A stretch of DNA of 64,000 nt, taken from the NCBI GenBank assembly GCA_038232275.1, contig JBBSIC010000001.1, forward strand, positions 62,001 to 126,000, in the 5' to 3' direction. The translations under genes were made by a program, and so were the position numbers. Source of the DNA: DATLGB01 sp038232275 (GTDB lineage: Bacteria; Actinomycetota; Thermoleophilia; Solirubrobacterales; Solirubrobacteraceae). Position 1 is the first letter of the stretch. Every line of letters starts with the position of its first letter. Below, one piece after another: positions 17,633 through 26,714 of this stretch. The notes under the pieces are model-generated. The model searched no databases. It saw nothing but the letters and a program-made list of their open reading frames with translations, and had not been told where the DNA came from.

Positions 17633-17649
17633 GCGCGGCGGGCTCCTCG

Positions 17650-18627
17650 TCAGGGCCGGCTCGCCAGGACGACGAGCTCCTCGGAGCGCCGGACGTCGCG
17701 CTGGCCGGCGAGGTCGGCTCGCAGCGCCTGCAGGCGCGCGCGCCGGCCCGTGAGGCCCGAGGCCGCGAAGTCCGTCAGCGCGGGGAAGGCCGGCCGCTGC
17801 ACCTCGACCCGCGTGAAGCCCGCCGCGGCGAGCGCCCGCGCAAGCGCCGGGGCGTCGAAGAGGACGAGGTGGCGCGGCGGGTCCAGGCCGCGCCAGCGAT
17901 CCCCGAGCAGGCGGTGGCGGTCGGCGCCCAGATTCGGCGTGGCGACCCAGAGCACGCCGGACGGGCGCAGCAGGTCCAGGCACCAGCCGAGCAGGGCGAT
18001 CGGGTCCGGGACGTGCTCGATCACGTGCGACACCGTGATGGCGTCGTAGCTGCTGGGCTCGCGCAGCGCGAGCGCCTGGATCGGCTCGGCGGTGACCTCG
18101 AGCCCGGCCGCGCGGCCGGCCGCGACGGCGGCGAGGTCGACGTCGATGCCGATCGCCCGCCAGCCGACGGCCGCGGCGTCGGCCAGAAAGTGCCCGTTGC
18201 CGCAGCCCACGTCGAGCAGCCGCTCGCCGGCGGGCAGCGACCGCACGCCGCGGTCCACCCAGGCGGCGACGGGCGGGATCAGGCCCAGCATCCGTCCCCC
18301 CACGGGCGAGGCCGGCCGCAGCGCGTAGCCCAGGTGCCGGTTGAGGCGCCCGTTGCGCGCCGCTCGCCGCAGCCGCCCCGCACGGCCGGCGGCCGGGCTT
18401 GGCAGGGTCGGCGGCGCGTGCGTGGAGTAGGTGGCGTACAGCGCCGGAAGGGCCTCGTCGGTGGGCCGCGGATCGAGCCGCGCCGCGCCGCAGCCCGCGC
18501 ACAGCACGAGCCGCCAGCGGCCCTCGACGACCTCGAAGACGTGGTCGACCAGGCCGTCGTGCAGCACGCCGGCCGACGGGTCGGCGCATACCGGGCACTG
18601 CGGGACCGGGACGGTTGGCACGGGCAT
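17650..18627 (-). CDS. Class I methyltransferase with N-terminal zinc ribbon
   Basis: About 325 residues. The N-terminus has two Cys pairs (CPVC ... CAGC, ending AARLDPRP), the small zinc-binding module frequent before class I methyltransferases in glycan clusters. SAM motif I is LLDVGCGNGHFLADA, acidic residue at IGIDVD, motif IV VSHVIEHVPDP, and late motif PPRHLVLFDAPAL. Likely methylates a sugar or glycan end in the cytosol. ATG 18627 is used, but a GTG two codons later is equally possible. Its start region touches the divergent GT2 promoter (CATG at 18625-18628). Confidence 0.86.
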   Translation of the reverse strand: MPVPTVPVPQCPVCADPSAGVLHDGLVDHVFEVVEGRWRLVLCAGCGAARLDPRPTDEALPALYATYSTHAPPTLPSPAAGRAGRLRRAARNGRLNRHLGYALRPASPVGGRMLGLIPPVAAWVDRGVRSLPAGERLLDVGCGNGHFLADAAAVGWRAIGIDVDLAAVAAGRAAGLEVTAEPIQALALREPSSYDAITVSHVIEHVPDPIALLGWCLDLLRPSGVLWVATPNLGADRHRLLGDRWRGLDPPRHLVLFDAPALARALAAAGFTRVEVQRPAFPALTDFAASGLTGRRARLQALRADLAGQRDVRRSEELVVLASRP

Positions 18628-18635
18628 GCAAGCCG

Positions 18636-18641
18636 TACCCT
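18636..18641 (+). promoter_or_regulatory. -10 hexamer TACCCT deciding the GT2 start
   Basis: TACCCT ends 11 bases before GTG 18653. This favours GTG 18653 (VADFAVVIVNH) over the upstream in-frame ATG 18626, which would lie 5' of the -10 element. Confidence 0.45.
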
Positions 18642-18652
18642 TGCGCATCGCC

Positions 18653-19543
18653 GTGGCCGACTTCGCCGTCGTCATCGTCAACCACCGCTCGGCCGAGCTC
18701 ACCGAGCGCTGCGCCGCGGCCGCCGCCGCCGACGGGCCGGCCGAGCTGCTGGTGGTCGACAACGCGTCGGGGGACGGCTCCGTGGACGCCCTGCGCGGCG
18801 CCGGGCTCGACGTGCTCGCGCGCGCCGTCAACGACGGCTTCGCGTCCGGCGTCAACGCCGGCTTCACGGCGACGCGCGCGCCCGTCGTCGTGCTGCTCAA
18901 TCCCGACACCGAGCCGGCGCCCGGCGCCCTGGGCGCGCTCGTCGGCCATCTCGCGCGCACCCCGCGCGCCGGCATCGCCGCGCCGCGGCTGCGCAACGCG
19001 GACGGCACGCCGCAGCCCAATGCCTACCGCTATGCGCCGGGCCGCGCGACGCTGCTCGCCGAGCTGTGCGTCCCGGCCGGCCTCGTGCTCGAGCGCCTCC
19101 CCGCGCTCGACCGCTACCGCCTGCCCGCCGCCGGCTGGCGCGCCGGGGCGCAGGTCGCCCACGTCACCGGCGCGGCGCTCGCCGTCCGCCGCGCCGCCTA
19201 CGACGCGGCCGGGCCGCTCGACGAGGGCTTCTTCCTGTACCTCGAGGAGACCGAGTGGCAGCAGCGCGTGCGCCGCACGGGCTTTACGATCGAGCTCGTC
19301 CCCGACGCCGAGGTCGCTCACCTGATCCGCGGCGGCGGCGAAGCGGCGCTGGCGCCGTCGCCGCACTTCCTCGCCTCGACGCGGCGCTACCTCGCGCTGC
19401 GCGGGTATTCCCAAGGCGCGACCGACCGCGCGCTCGCGGCCACGCTCGCGGTCTCCCGCCTCGCGGCCCACGCCTGGGACCGCTGGCCCGGCGCCCAGCA
19501 CGGCGGCGGGGCGCACGCCCGCGCCTGGGACGGGCTGCGCTGA
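18653..19543 (+). CDS. GT2 glycosyltransferase (WbbL-like)
   Basis: 296-residue GT-A fold inverting transferase, similar in layout to rhamnosyl- and other deoxysugar transferases. Motifs: FAVVIVNHRSAEL (nucleotide-binding strand 1), LVVDNASGDGSVD, VVLLNPDTEPAPGAL (DxD-type metal site region), THVTGAALAVRR and GFFLYLEETEWQQRV (acceptor/catalytic acidic pair). Monocistronic by appearance: divergent from the methyltransferase and convergent with the large membrane protein downstream. Donor is inferred only from family resemblance. Confidence 0.88.
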   Translation: MADFAVVIVNHRSAELTERCAAAAAADGPAELLVVDNASGDGSVDALRGAGLDVLARAVNDGFASGVNAGFTATRAPVVVLLNPDTEPAPGALGALVGHLARTPRAGIAAPRLRNADGTPQPNAYRYAPGRATLLAELCVPAGLVLERLPALDRYRLPAAGWRAGAQVAHVTGAALAVRRAAYDAAGPLDEGFFLYLEETEWQQRVRRTGFTIELVPDAEVAHLIRGGGEAALAPSPHFLASTRRYLALRGYSQGATDRALAATLAVSRLAAHAWDRWPGAQHGGGAHARAWDGLR

Positions 19544-19581
19544 GCCAGCCGCCGGGGCGCTGAGGCTCGGCGGGGTGATCA

Positions 19582-19595
19582 CCGCGACCTCGCGG
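19582..19595. terminator. Short stem-loop between convergent genes
   Basis: CCGCG-ACCT-CGCGG, five base pairs with a four-base loop, just before the stop of the minus-strand gene at 19601. Weak candidate for a terminator in the 57-base convergent gap. Confidence 0.3.
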
Positions 19596-19600
19596 CGCCC

Positions 19601-21961
19601 TCACGGCAGCGTCTCCAGCCAGTCGTAGCTGCGCCCGTCGCACAACCGCTGCGGGGCCGAGGCGGGGACGCGGACGATCGGGCGGGGCGCCTCGTCGGTC
19701 ATCGCGAGGGGGCCGAGCGGGAACTGGTCGGCGTCGCCGCCGCGGCCGGGCAGCAGGCCGCGCGCGTAGGAGAGCGTGATCGCGTGCGGCCCGGCAGGCA
19801 GGCGGCGGGCACCGAAGCGCAGCCACCCGACGCTCGCGTCGAGCTGGTGGCGGTAGCTGCCGACGGGGTGCCCGTCGACGCGCACCGTCAGGCGGCCGAG
19901 CGTCATGCCTCCGACCCAGACCCGCCAGCGGCCCGCGCGCGGGAGGGTGACGATCCGGCCCGCGGTGCCGTCGGCCACCGGGCGGATGCCGGTCGCCGTG
20001 CGCCAGGCGGCCGGGACGCTGCCGGTGTCGAGGCCGACCACGATCGGGTTGGCGCGGGGGACGGCGGCCAGCGTGTGGACGCCCGGCGACCGCGCGTAGC
20101 GGCGCACCTGGCTGCACGGCAGCCCGGCCGCGGGCGCCAGCGGCGTGCCGAGCCCGACGTGTCGCAGCGGGCGCGCCACCTTCGGGTCGCGGATCCAGGC
20201 CTCGAAGTAGCGCCCGGCGTACAGCGGCCGATAGCCGCTCGGCGGGCGGCTGCCGACGGGGGTGCGGCGTCGGACGATCGCCTTGTAGCCGTACACGGCG
20301 CGCGGGTCCACCGCGTCGAGCTCGACGGTCGTGAAGTCCGGGAAGGCCCTGCCCTGGAGGTCGGGGACGGTGTTGACGCGCAGGTCGGTGGCGCCCTCGT
20401 CCTGGCCCGGGCCGAGGAAGTAGCGCGTGGCGTAGCCCTCGTAGTTGAGCACGAGCGTCGGTCCGCGGCCGTCGAGCAGCCGCCCGAGCGCGCGCAGCTC
20501 CTTCAGGCTGTCGCGCGGGGCGACGAAGACGTCGCGCGCCACGAGCCAGCTCGACCACACGCAGCCGGCGACGAGGATGCCCGCGCCCGCCGTCGCGAAC
20601 GCCGCCCAGCGCCTCGCGCGCAGACCCGTCGCGACCAGCGCGGCCGCGGCGACCAGCAGCATGGGCGAGGTGATCGCGAGGACCTTCGCGTCGATCCAGG
20701 GCGCGCCGACCGCGAGCGCGGGGATGCCGCCGGCGACCACGGTCCCGACGAGCGCCGGCAGCGTCCAGGCGCGGCGGCGCACGGCGACGGTCACGCCGCC
20801 GGCCGCGGCGGCGAGGCACAGCACGGCGAGGAGAACGAAGAACCAGTGCGGGTTCACCGGGTCGCGGAAGTCCCCGTCCGGCCACAGCCCCGCGCCCTGC
20901 AGCAGCTCGAGCGGCCGGTGCAGCTTGCCGAGGTCGTCCGCCGCCGTCGGCGCGCCGTTGGCCGTCTGGTCGGCGTTGCGGCCGATCACCGCGAGGGCCG
21001 GAACGGCGCTGAGGACAAGCACCGCGGCCGAGCCCGCCAGCCCCAGCGCCAGGCGCGGGACGGGCGCCTCGCGACGAACGAGCGCGGCGGTCGCCGCGGC
21101 GGCGAGGCCGCTGCCCGCCCACACGATCCCGCCGATCCCGAAGCAGTCCAGCAGCGCCCCGGCGACCAGCCCGGCGAGCAGCAGGCAGCGCGTCCCGCCG
21201 CGGACGGCGAGCCCGGCCAACGCCGGGATCAGCGCGGCCGCGGCGAGTTCCTTGATCGCGCCCCACTGCGCGTAGCCGAGCAGCAGCGACGCCTGCACGC
21301 CCACCAGCGCGCAGGCCGCGGCGAGCCCGCGCGGGCGCACCACCTCGCGGGCGGCCGCGTAGAGGCCGAGCGCGAGGATCGCGCCATACACGGCGATCAC
21401 GGGCTGGTAGGCGTTGGCGACGTCCTGGCCGGTCGCCCGCGCCGTCACGCCGACGGGCGTCAAGGCGCCGACCGGGTACCCCTGCGCGAGCCAGTCGCGC
21501 AGGTCGAGCTGGAACGTCGAGGGCGGGACCATCGAGATGTCGCGCCCGTGGTCCATCACGTGGTGGATCAGCCCGAGCCAGATCGCGGAGTCGTCGAGCT
21601 TGATGTAGCCGGCGACGGACGCCTGGCCGGAGAGCACGGACGGCGCGGCGAGGATCGCGTAGGCCGCGAGCGCCGTCACGGCCGCCCACGGCCAGGCGGC
21701 GCGCACGCGCGCGTCGCGCCACGGCCGCCGCACGGCGAATCCGGCCAGCGCCGCGGCGACGCACAGCGGCGTCGCCAGCGCGGTCGTCGAGCCCGAGATC
21801 GTCGTGAGTCCGGCGAGCACGATCAGCAGGGCGAGGCCGAGGCCGGGCAGCAGCGGCCCGGGGACCCGCGTGCGCGCCGCGGCCTCCGCGAGCAGGCCGA
21901 GGCCGGTGCACAGCAGGGCGAGCACGAGTGCAACCAAGAGCCAGCCGCCGGCCGGGGTCAT
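19601..21961 (-). CDS. Large polytopic membrane protein, GT-C-like
   Basis: 786 residues. The N-terminal two thirds hold about 12 hydrophobic helices; after early helices there is a loop with a DD pair (YIKLDDSAIWLGLIHHV), the arrangement seen in GT-C lipid-carrier-dependent glycosyltransferases. The C-terminal ~270 residues (after ARDVFVAPRDSL) are soluble and beta-rich with motifs such as GRWRVWVGGMTLGRL and HAITLSYARGLLPGR, probably an extracytoplasmic carbohydrate-binding-like domain. ATG 21961 is chosen because a GGGAGG ribosome site lies upstream. Function beyond sugar transfer outside the membrane is not assignable. Confidence 0.68.
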   Translation of the reverse strand: MTPAGGWLLVALVLALLCTGLGLLAEAAARTRVPGPLLPGLGLALLIVLAGLTTISGSTTALATPLCVAAALAGFAVRRPWRDARVRAAWPWAAVTALAAYAILAAPSVLSGQASVAGYIKLDDSAIWLGLIHHVMDHGRDISMVPPSTFQLDLRDWLAQGYPVGALTPVGVTARATGQDVANAYQPVIAVYGAILALGLYAAAREVVRPRGLAAACALVGVQASLLLGYAQWGAIKELAAAALIPALAGLAVRGGTRCLLLAGLVAGALLDCFGIGGIVWAGSGLAAAATAALVRREAPVPRLALGLAGSAAVLVLSAVPALAVIGRNADQTANGAPTAADDLGKLHRPLELLQGAGLWPDGDFRDPVNPHWFFVLLAVLCLAAAAGGVTVAVRRRAWTLPALVGTVVAGGIPALAVGAPWIDAKVLAITSPMLLVAAAALVATGLRARRWAAFATAGAGILVAGCVWSSWLVARDVFVAPRDSLKELRALGRLLDGRGPTLVLNYEGYATRYFLGPGQDEGATDLRVNTVPDLQGRAFPDFTTVELDAVDPRAVYGYKAIVRRRTPVGSRPPSGYRPLYAGRYFEAWIRDPKVARPLRHVGLGTPLAPAAGLPCSQVRRYARSPGVHTLAAVPRANPIVVGLDTGSVPAAWRTATGIRPVADGTAGRIVTLPRAGRWRVWVGGMTLGRLTVRVDGHPVGSYRHQLDASVGWLRFGARRLPAGPHAITLSYARGLLPGRGGDADQFPLGPLAMTDEAPRPIVRVPASAPQRLCDGRSYDWLETLP

Positions 21962-22042
21962 CCGGCGCGCATCCTCCCAGTCGCTACCATCGAGCGCCCC
22001 GCAGACGCGCGACTTCCGGCTGTCTCGCGCGTCTTGACTCTG

Positions 22043-23218
22043 ATGAGCACCGTCGAGCAGCCCGCCGGGAGTTCGGCTCCGGGCCTTACAGCGCCGCCCA
22101 AGGTGTCGGTCGTGATCCCGTGCCTCAACGAGGCCGCGAACATCGAGGAGTGCGTCCGCCGCGCCGGCGCGGCGATCGCCGCCGGGGCCTTCGAGGGCGA
22201 GGTCGTCGTCTGCGACAACAACTCCACCGACGGCAGCGGGGGGCTCGCCGCGGCCGCCGGCGCGCGCGTCGTGCACGAGTCGCGGCCGGGCTACGGCAGC
22301 GCCTACCTGGCCGGCTTCGCGGCCGCGCGCGGCGACTACATCGTCATGGCCGACGCGGACCTGACCTACGACTTCGCCGAGATCCCGCACTTCGTCGCAG
22401 AGCTCGACAAGGGCGCCCAGCTGGTCATGGGCGACCGCATGGACAACATCCATCCGGGCGCGATGCCGTGGCTACACCGCTACGTCGGCAACCCGATCCT
22501 GACCGGCGTCCTGAACGTCTTCTTCAAGACCGGCGTGCGCGACGCGCACTGCGGCATGCGCGGCTTCCGGCGTGACATCCTGCCGATCCTCGACCTGCGC
22601 ACCACCGGGATGGAGTTCGCCTCGGAGATGGTCATCCGCGCCGCCAAGGAGCAGCTGCGGATCGCCGAGCTCCCGATCGAGTACCACCCGCGCGGCGGGG
22701 AGTCCAAGCTCTCGAGCTTCCGCGACGGCTGGCGCCATCTGCGCTTCCTGCTCGTCCACAGCCCGACGCACCTGTTCATGGTCCCGGGCCTGATCCTCAC
22801 CGTCCTCGGCGCGCTCGTCTCCGCGACGGTCATCCTCCAGATCAACATCCTCGGGCGCGAGTGGAGCATCCACACCATGGTCGGCGGCGCGCTGCTGATG
22901 ATCATCGGCACGCAGGTCGTCGGCCTCGGCCTGTGCGCGCACGCCTACGGCACGTACTTCATGGGCGAGAAGGACCCCTGGTTCGACCGCATGCGCAGGC
23001 GCTTCCGGCTCGAGCACGGGCTGGCGCTCGGCGGCGCGGTCATCCTCGCCGGCCTCGCGATGGCCGCCGTGATCGCGGTGAAGTGGATCGACCGCGGGTT
23101 CGGCCAGCTGTCCGAGGAGCGCCTCGCCGTCCTCGGCGCCGCGCTGATCATCATGGGCATCCAGATCTTCTTCTCCGCATTCCTGCTGAGCATCCTCGGC
23201 CTGCGCCGGCAGTCCTGA
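22043..23218 (+). CDS. Polyprenyl-phosphate glycosyltransferase, GT2 with C-terminal helices
   Basis: 391 residues, DPM1/Ppm-like. The GT2 domain (25-240) has VSVVIPCLNEAANI, VVCDNNSTDGS, MADADLTYDFAEI (metal-binding DAD) and a late GESKLSSFRDGWRHL amphipathic segment. The C-terminal 130 residues form four membrane helices. Such enzymes load a sugar from a nucleotide onto undecaprenyl-phosphate for use by GT-C transferases, several of which are encoded nearby. ATG 22043 gives the usual N-terminal length. Its TGA overlaps the CTG proposed as start of the next gene. Confidence 0.9.
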   Translation: MSTVEQPAGSSAPGLTAPPKVSVVIPCLNEAANIEECVRRAGAAIAAGAFEGEVVVCDNNSTDGSGGLAAAAGARVVHESRPGYGSAYLAGFAAARGDYIVMADADLTYDFAEIPHFVAELDKGAQLVMGDRMDNIHPGAMPWLHRYVGNPILTGVLNVFFKTGVRDAHCGMRGFRRDILPILDLRTTGMEFASEMVIRAAKEQLRIAELPIEYHPRGGESKLSSFRDGWRHLRFLLVHSPTHLFMVPGLILTVLGALVSATVILQINILGREWSIHTMVGGALLMIIGTQVVGLGLCAHAYGTYFMGEKDPWFDRMRRRFRLEHGLALGGAVILAGLAMAAVIAVKWIDRGFGQLSEERLAVLGAALIIMGIQIFFSAFLLSILGLRRQS

Positions 23219-24111
23219 TCTCCGTCGCCATCCCCACGCTCGACGGCGCCGCCGACCTCGAGCGCACGCTCACCGCGGTCCGCGCCCAGCGCGTCGAGGA
23301 CGCGGTCGAGATCGTCGTGCTCGACTCGGAGTCCTGCGACGGCACGCGCGAGGTCGCCGCGCGCCACGGCGCCGCGGTCCACACGATCGCGCGAGCGACG
23401 TTCTCCCACGGCGGGGCGCGCAACCGGCTGATGGAGCTGACGGCCGGCGACCACGTCGCGTTCCTGACCCAGGACGCCGAGCCGGACGGGCCGGACTGGC
23501 TCGCGCGGCTGCGAGCGGGCTTTGCCCGCGGCGGGCGGGTCGGCCTGGTGTGCGGGCCCTACACGCCGCGCCCGGACGCCGGCGCGTCCGCGCGGCGCGA
23601 GCTCGCGGACTGGTTCGGCGCGATGCGCGACGGCGTCTACACCGCGGCGGACCTCGAAGATCCGCCGACGCCGGGCGCGACGACGTTCGCCTCCTCCGCG
23701 AATCTGTGCATTGCACGCGCGGCGTGGCGGGCGGTGCCGTTCCGCGCCGTCGCCTACGCCGAGGACCAGCGGCTGGCCCTCGACCTGCTGCGCGCGGGCT
23801 GGGAGAAGGTCTTCGATCCGGGCGCCGCGGTCATCCACTCCCACGCGTACCGGCCGGTCGCGCAGCTGCGGCGCTGGTTCGACGAGTTCCGCGCGCTGCA
23901 CGAGCTCTACGGCTGGGTCGCGCCCGCGGACCCGCGCACGATCGCGGGCACGGTCCGCGCCGAGGTCCGCCGCGACCGGGCCGCCGGGGCGCCGCTCGGC
24001 GCCGCGACGGGCTACCAGCTCGGCCGCGCGGCGGCGGCGGCGGTTGGCACCCGCTCCGGCGCGCTGCCGCCCGCGGTCCGCCGGCGCCTCTCCCTCGAGG
24101 GCCGGGCGTGA
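23215..24111 (+). CDS. GT2 glycosyltransferase with probable CTG start
   Basis: 298-residue GT-A transferase: ISVAIPTLDGAADLERTL, IVVLDSESCDGT, HGGARNRLMELT and the metal-site TQDAEPDGPDWL, then AYAEDQRLALDLL as the acceptor-side acidic motif. Resembles rhamnosyltransferase-type GT2 proteins. The first strand begins at once after the upstream stop, and no ATG, GTG or TTG occurs before it at a sensible place; CTG 23215 in a CTGA overlap is the best start. Operon with the polyprenyl-phosphate GT and the DUF2142 protein. Confidence 0.83.
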   Translation: MISVAIPTLDGAADLERTLTAVRAQRVEDAVEIVVLDSESCDGTREVAARHGAAVHTIARATFSHGGARNRLMELTAGDHVAFLTQDAEPDGPDWLARLRAGFARGGRVGLVCGPYTPRPDAGASARRELADWFGAMRDGVYTAADLEDPPTPGATTFASSANLCIARAAWRAVPFRAVAYAEDQRLALDLLRAGWEKVFDPGAAVIHSHAYRPVAQLRRWFDEFRALHELYGWVAPADPRTIAGTVRAEVRRDRAAGAPLGAATGYQLGRAAAAAVGTRSGALPPAVRRRLSLEGRA

Positions 24112-26228
24112 GGCGCGGCGTCCTCATCGCGCTCGCCGCGGTCGCGGTCCTGCTCGTCGCCGGCATCGTGCCACAGCTCACGCACGGCACCCCGCGGCTG
24201 TCGGGCAGCAACGACGTCGAGCCGCTCGCGTTCGTCGCCGTCGCCGAGCACGGCGCCACCGTCTGCGAGGTCGAGACGCTGTTCGAGGGCACCGCGTCCG
24301 TGCGCGTGACGGTCGGCACCTACGGGAAGCCCGGCGGGCGCCTGGCCCTCGACGTCTCCAAGGGCGGAAGGACGCTGGCGCGCGGGAGCCTGCCGCGCTT
24401 TCGCGAGGGCGTCGTCGACATCCCCATCCGCCCCGTCCCCGAGACGAGCACCGCCGGCGCGACGTTCTGCCTGCGCCCGAGCGGCCAGAGGCTCGCCTTC
24501 GGCGGCGAGGGTCGCGACAACGACGCGCTCGTGCGCATCGGCGGCGTCCGCGTCAAGGCCCGCGTCAGCCTGAAGAGCCTGCGGGCCGGGAAGCCGAGCC
24601 TGCTCGGGTCGATCTCCGAGATCGCGAGCCGCTACGGCAGGGGCAACGCGCGCTGGCTGGGCGGCGGCGCCTGGGTCGCGATGGCCCTGCTGCTGCTCGG
24701 CGGCCTGGGGGCGGCCGCGGCCGCGCTCGTGGCGCGCGCTGGCGGGCCCAGCCGCTTTCCGCCCGCCGCGCGCCTGTGCGCGCTGGCCGCGGCGCTGGTC
24801 GGCACGTGCTGGGCGCTATTGATCCCGCCCTTCCACGTGCCCGACGAGATCGCGCACGTGTCCTACGTGCAGGGCCTGGTCGAGACGGGGCACCTGCCCA
24901 AGACCAACGCGCAGCAGGCCTCCTACTCACAGCAGGAGATGCTGGTGCTCAGCTCCCTGCGCTTCTACGACGTCATTGGCTTCCCCGACGACAAGCCGCC
25001 GTGGACGGCTCCGCAGGAGGCGACGGTCCGCAAGATCGAGGACGCCCGGCTGTCGCGCGACAGCCGCAACGCCGACACGGCCAGCAACAACCCGCCGCTG
25101 TACTACCTCGCCGAGGCGCCGGTCTACGCCGCCACCCGCGGCGGCGACCTGCTCACCCAGCTGCTGCCGATGCGGCTGCTGTCGGTCCTGTTCGGCGTCG
25201 CCACGGTGTCGTTCGCGTTCCTGTTTCTGCGCGAGCTGCTGCCGCGCAGCCCGTGGCTGTGGCCGGCCGGGGCGCTCCTCGTCGCGCTGCAGCCCCTGTT
25301 CGGCTTCATCACGAGCGGCGTCAACGCGGACGCGCTGCTGTTCGCCTGCTCGGCCGGGACGCTGTGGCTGATGGCGGCCGTGCTGCGGCGCGGGCTGACG
25401 CGGCGCCGGGCGATCGCGCTCGGCGGGATGCTCGCCGCCGGCGTGCTCACCAAGCCTCTCTTTCTCGGCCTCGTGCCGGCCGCGCTGCTGGCGCTCGCCG
25501 TCAGCGGGTGGCGCGCCCGATCGGCCGAGGGCGTCCCGCTGCGCCGGTGGGCGGCGCTCGCCGCGGTGGCGCTCGCGGTGTTCGCGGTGCCGGTCGCCGC
25601 CTACGCGGGGCTCGGGGCGACCGTGCTCGACCACCCGTACTTCCAGCCCGGCACGAGCGCGAGCGCGCTCAGCGGCTCGGCGCAGCAGGCGGGCGCCAGG
25701 GCGCCGTCGCGCCGCGAGGAGGTCAGCTACATCTGGCAGCTCTTCCTGCCGCGGCTGCCGTTCTTGAGCGAGAAGTTCCCAGGGCCGCTGCCGCTCAAGG
25801 CGACGTGGCTCGGCGGCTTCGTCGGGCGCTTCGGCTGGCTCGACTACGGCTTCCCGGCCTGGGTGGTCGACATCGCCGGGTGGATCGGGCTCGCCGTCCT
25901 CGCCGCGGCGGTCGCCGGCCTCGTCCGGGCGCGGCGGGCGCTGCGCGCGCGGGTGCTCGAGCTCGGCTGCTACCTGGCCGCGGTCGCCGGGATCGTGCTC
26001 GTGATCGGCTCCCAGCAGTACAACACCGTCGTCACCCACGGCGTCTCCAACTTCACCCAACCGCGCTACCTGCTGCCGCTGCTGGCGCTCTACGCCGGCC
26101 TCGTCGCCGTCGGCGTGCGCGCCTTCGGCCGCCGCGCCGGGCCCGTCGTCGCCGTGGTCGTCGTGGGCCTCGCGGCCTTCCACGAAATCTCGGCGATGCT
26201 GTTGACCGTCGCCCGCTACTACGCCTGA
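24108..26228 (+). CDS. DUF2142-family polytopic membrane protein
   Basis: 706 residues. A short N-terminal anchor is followed by a ~150-residue extracytoplasmic beta-rich domain, then about 12 helices. DUF2142 landmarks: LIPPFHVPDEIAHVSYVQG and SNNPPLYYLAEAPVY. The family belongs to the GT-C-like clan and is found in surface-polysaccharide loci, so sugar transfer from a lipid carrier on the outer face is a fair inference. GTG 24108 overlaps the preceding TGA (GTGA), making it the third gene of the operon that starts at 22043. Confidence 0.82.
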   Translation: MRRGVLIALAAVAVLLVAGIVPQLTHGTPRLSGSNDVEPLAFVAVAEHGATVCEVETLFEGTASVRVTVGTYGKPGGRLALDVSKGGRTLARGSLPRFREGVVDIPIRPVPETSTAGATFCLRPSGQRLAFGGEGRDNDALVRIGGVRVKARVSLKSLRAGKPSLLGSISEIASRYGRGNARWLGGGAWVAMALLLLGGLGAAAAALVARAGGPSRFPPAARLCALAAALVGTCWALLIPPFHVPDEIAHVSYVQGLVETGHLPKTNAQQASYSQQEMLVLSSLRFYDVIGFPDDKPPWTAPQEATVRKIEDARLSRDSRNADTASNNPPLYYLAEAPVYAATRGGDLLTQLLPMRLLSVLFGVATVSFAFLFLRELLPRSPWLWPAGALLVALQPLFGFITSGVNADALLFACSAGTLWLMAAVLRRGLTRRRAIALGGMLAAGVLTKPLFLGLVPAALLALAVSGWRARSAEGVPLRRWAALAAVALAVFAVPVAAYAGLGATVLDHPYFQPGTSASALSGSAQQAGARAPSRREEVSYIWQLFLPRLPFLSEKFPGPLPLKATWLGGFVGRFGWLDYGFPAWVVDIAGWIGLAVLAAAVAGLVRARRALRARVLELGCYLAAVAGIVLVIGSQQYNTVVTHGVSNFTQPRYLLPLLALYAGLVAVGVRAFGRRAGPVVAVVVVGLAAFHEISAMLLTVARYYA

Positions 26229-26246
26229 CCGCGCGTACGCCGCCGG

Positions 26247-26690
26247 CTACAGGTCCACGACGCCGAGGTCCGGCAGGCGCCGGGCCAACAGCTCGGCGAG
26301 CTGGCGGCGGTGGCAGACGGCCGGCTCGGCCTCGAGGCACATGAGAACCGTGTGCGGCGCGCGGCCGTCGCCCAGTTCCGCGGCCAGCGCGTCGAGCGCG
26401 TCGGCGGCGTGCGCCTCGACGTGCTCGCGGAACAGGACGGCGCCCTCGTCGGAGCGCTTGTGCTTGAAGTACCAGCGGATGTCGGCCGGGGTGCCGAGCT
26501 CGCGGCGGTGCTCGTAGGCGATCTCGCGCTCGGCGAGCATGTCGGCGAGGCGCGTCTTGGACATGCCGGGCCGGCGCGACTGCGCCCGGTAGCGGACGTC
26601 GATCAGCCGCTCGATGGCGGCGGCCTCGAGCTCGTGCAGCAGCTCCGGCGGGAGCAGCCTCTCGTAGCCGATGGTCCAGAGCGTGGGCAC
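26247..26690 (-). CDS. DUF488 family protein
   Basis: 147 residues from GTG 26690 (VPTLWTIGYERLLPP). Family signatures: TIGYE at the start, LIDVRYRAQSRRPGMSK, and the Cys/His pair in LMCLEAEPAVCHRRQLAELL. Biochemical role of DUF488 proteins is not established; they are small cytosolic proteins often near repair or stress genes. Convergent with the DUF2142 gene, divergent from a lipoprotein gene with which it shares an overlapping -10 element. Confidence 0.85.
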   Translation of the reverse strand: MPTLWTIGYERLLPPELLHELEAAAIERLIDVRYRAQSRRPGMSKTRLADMLAEREIAYEHRRELGTPADIRWYFKHKRSDEGAVLFREHVEAHAADALDALAAELGDGRAPHTVLMCLEAEPAVCHRRQLAELLARRLPDLGVVDL

Positions 26691-26697
26691 GCGCTGG

Positions 26698-26707
26698 ACC
26701 CTACGCT
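26698..26707. promoter_or_regulatory. Overlapping divergent -10 hexamers sharing TA
   Basis: ACCCTACGCT reads TAGGGT on the minus strand, 7 bases before GTG 26690, and TACGCT on the plus strand, 7 bases before GTG 26715. The TA at 26702-26703 is common to both. Spacing predicts leaderless mRNA for both genes. Confidence 0.55.
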
Positions 26708-26714
26708 GCGCCGG

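Noticed and set aside
19784..22042. Long N-terminal extension of the GT2 gene at 22043
   Set aside because: The extension is antisense to the large membrane protein and Arg/Gly/Glu-rich; GT2 family proteins start close to VSVVIP, so ATG 22043 is used.
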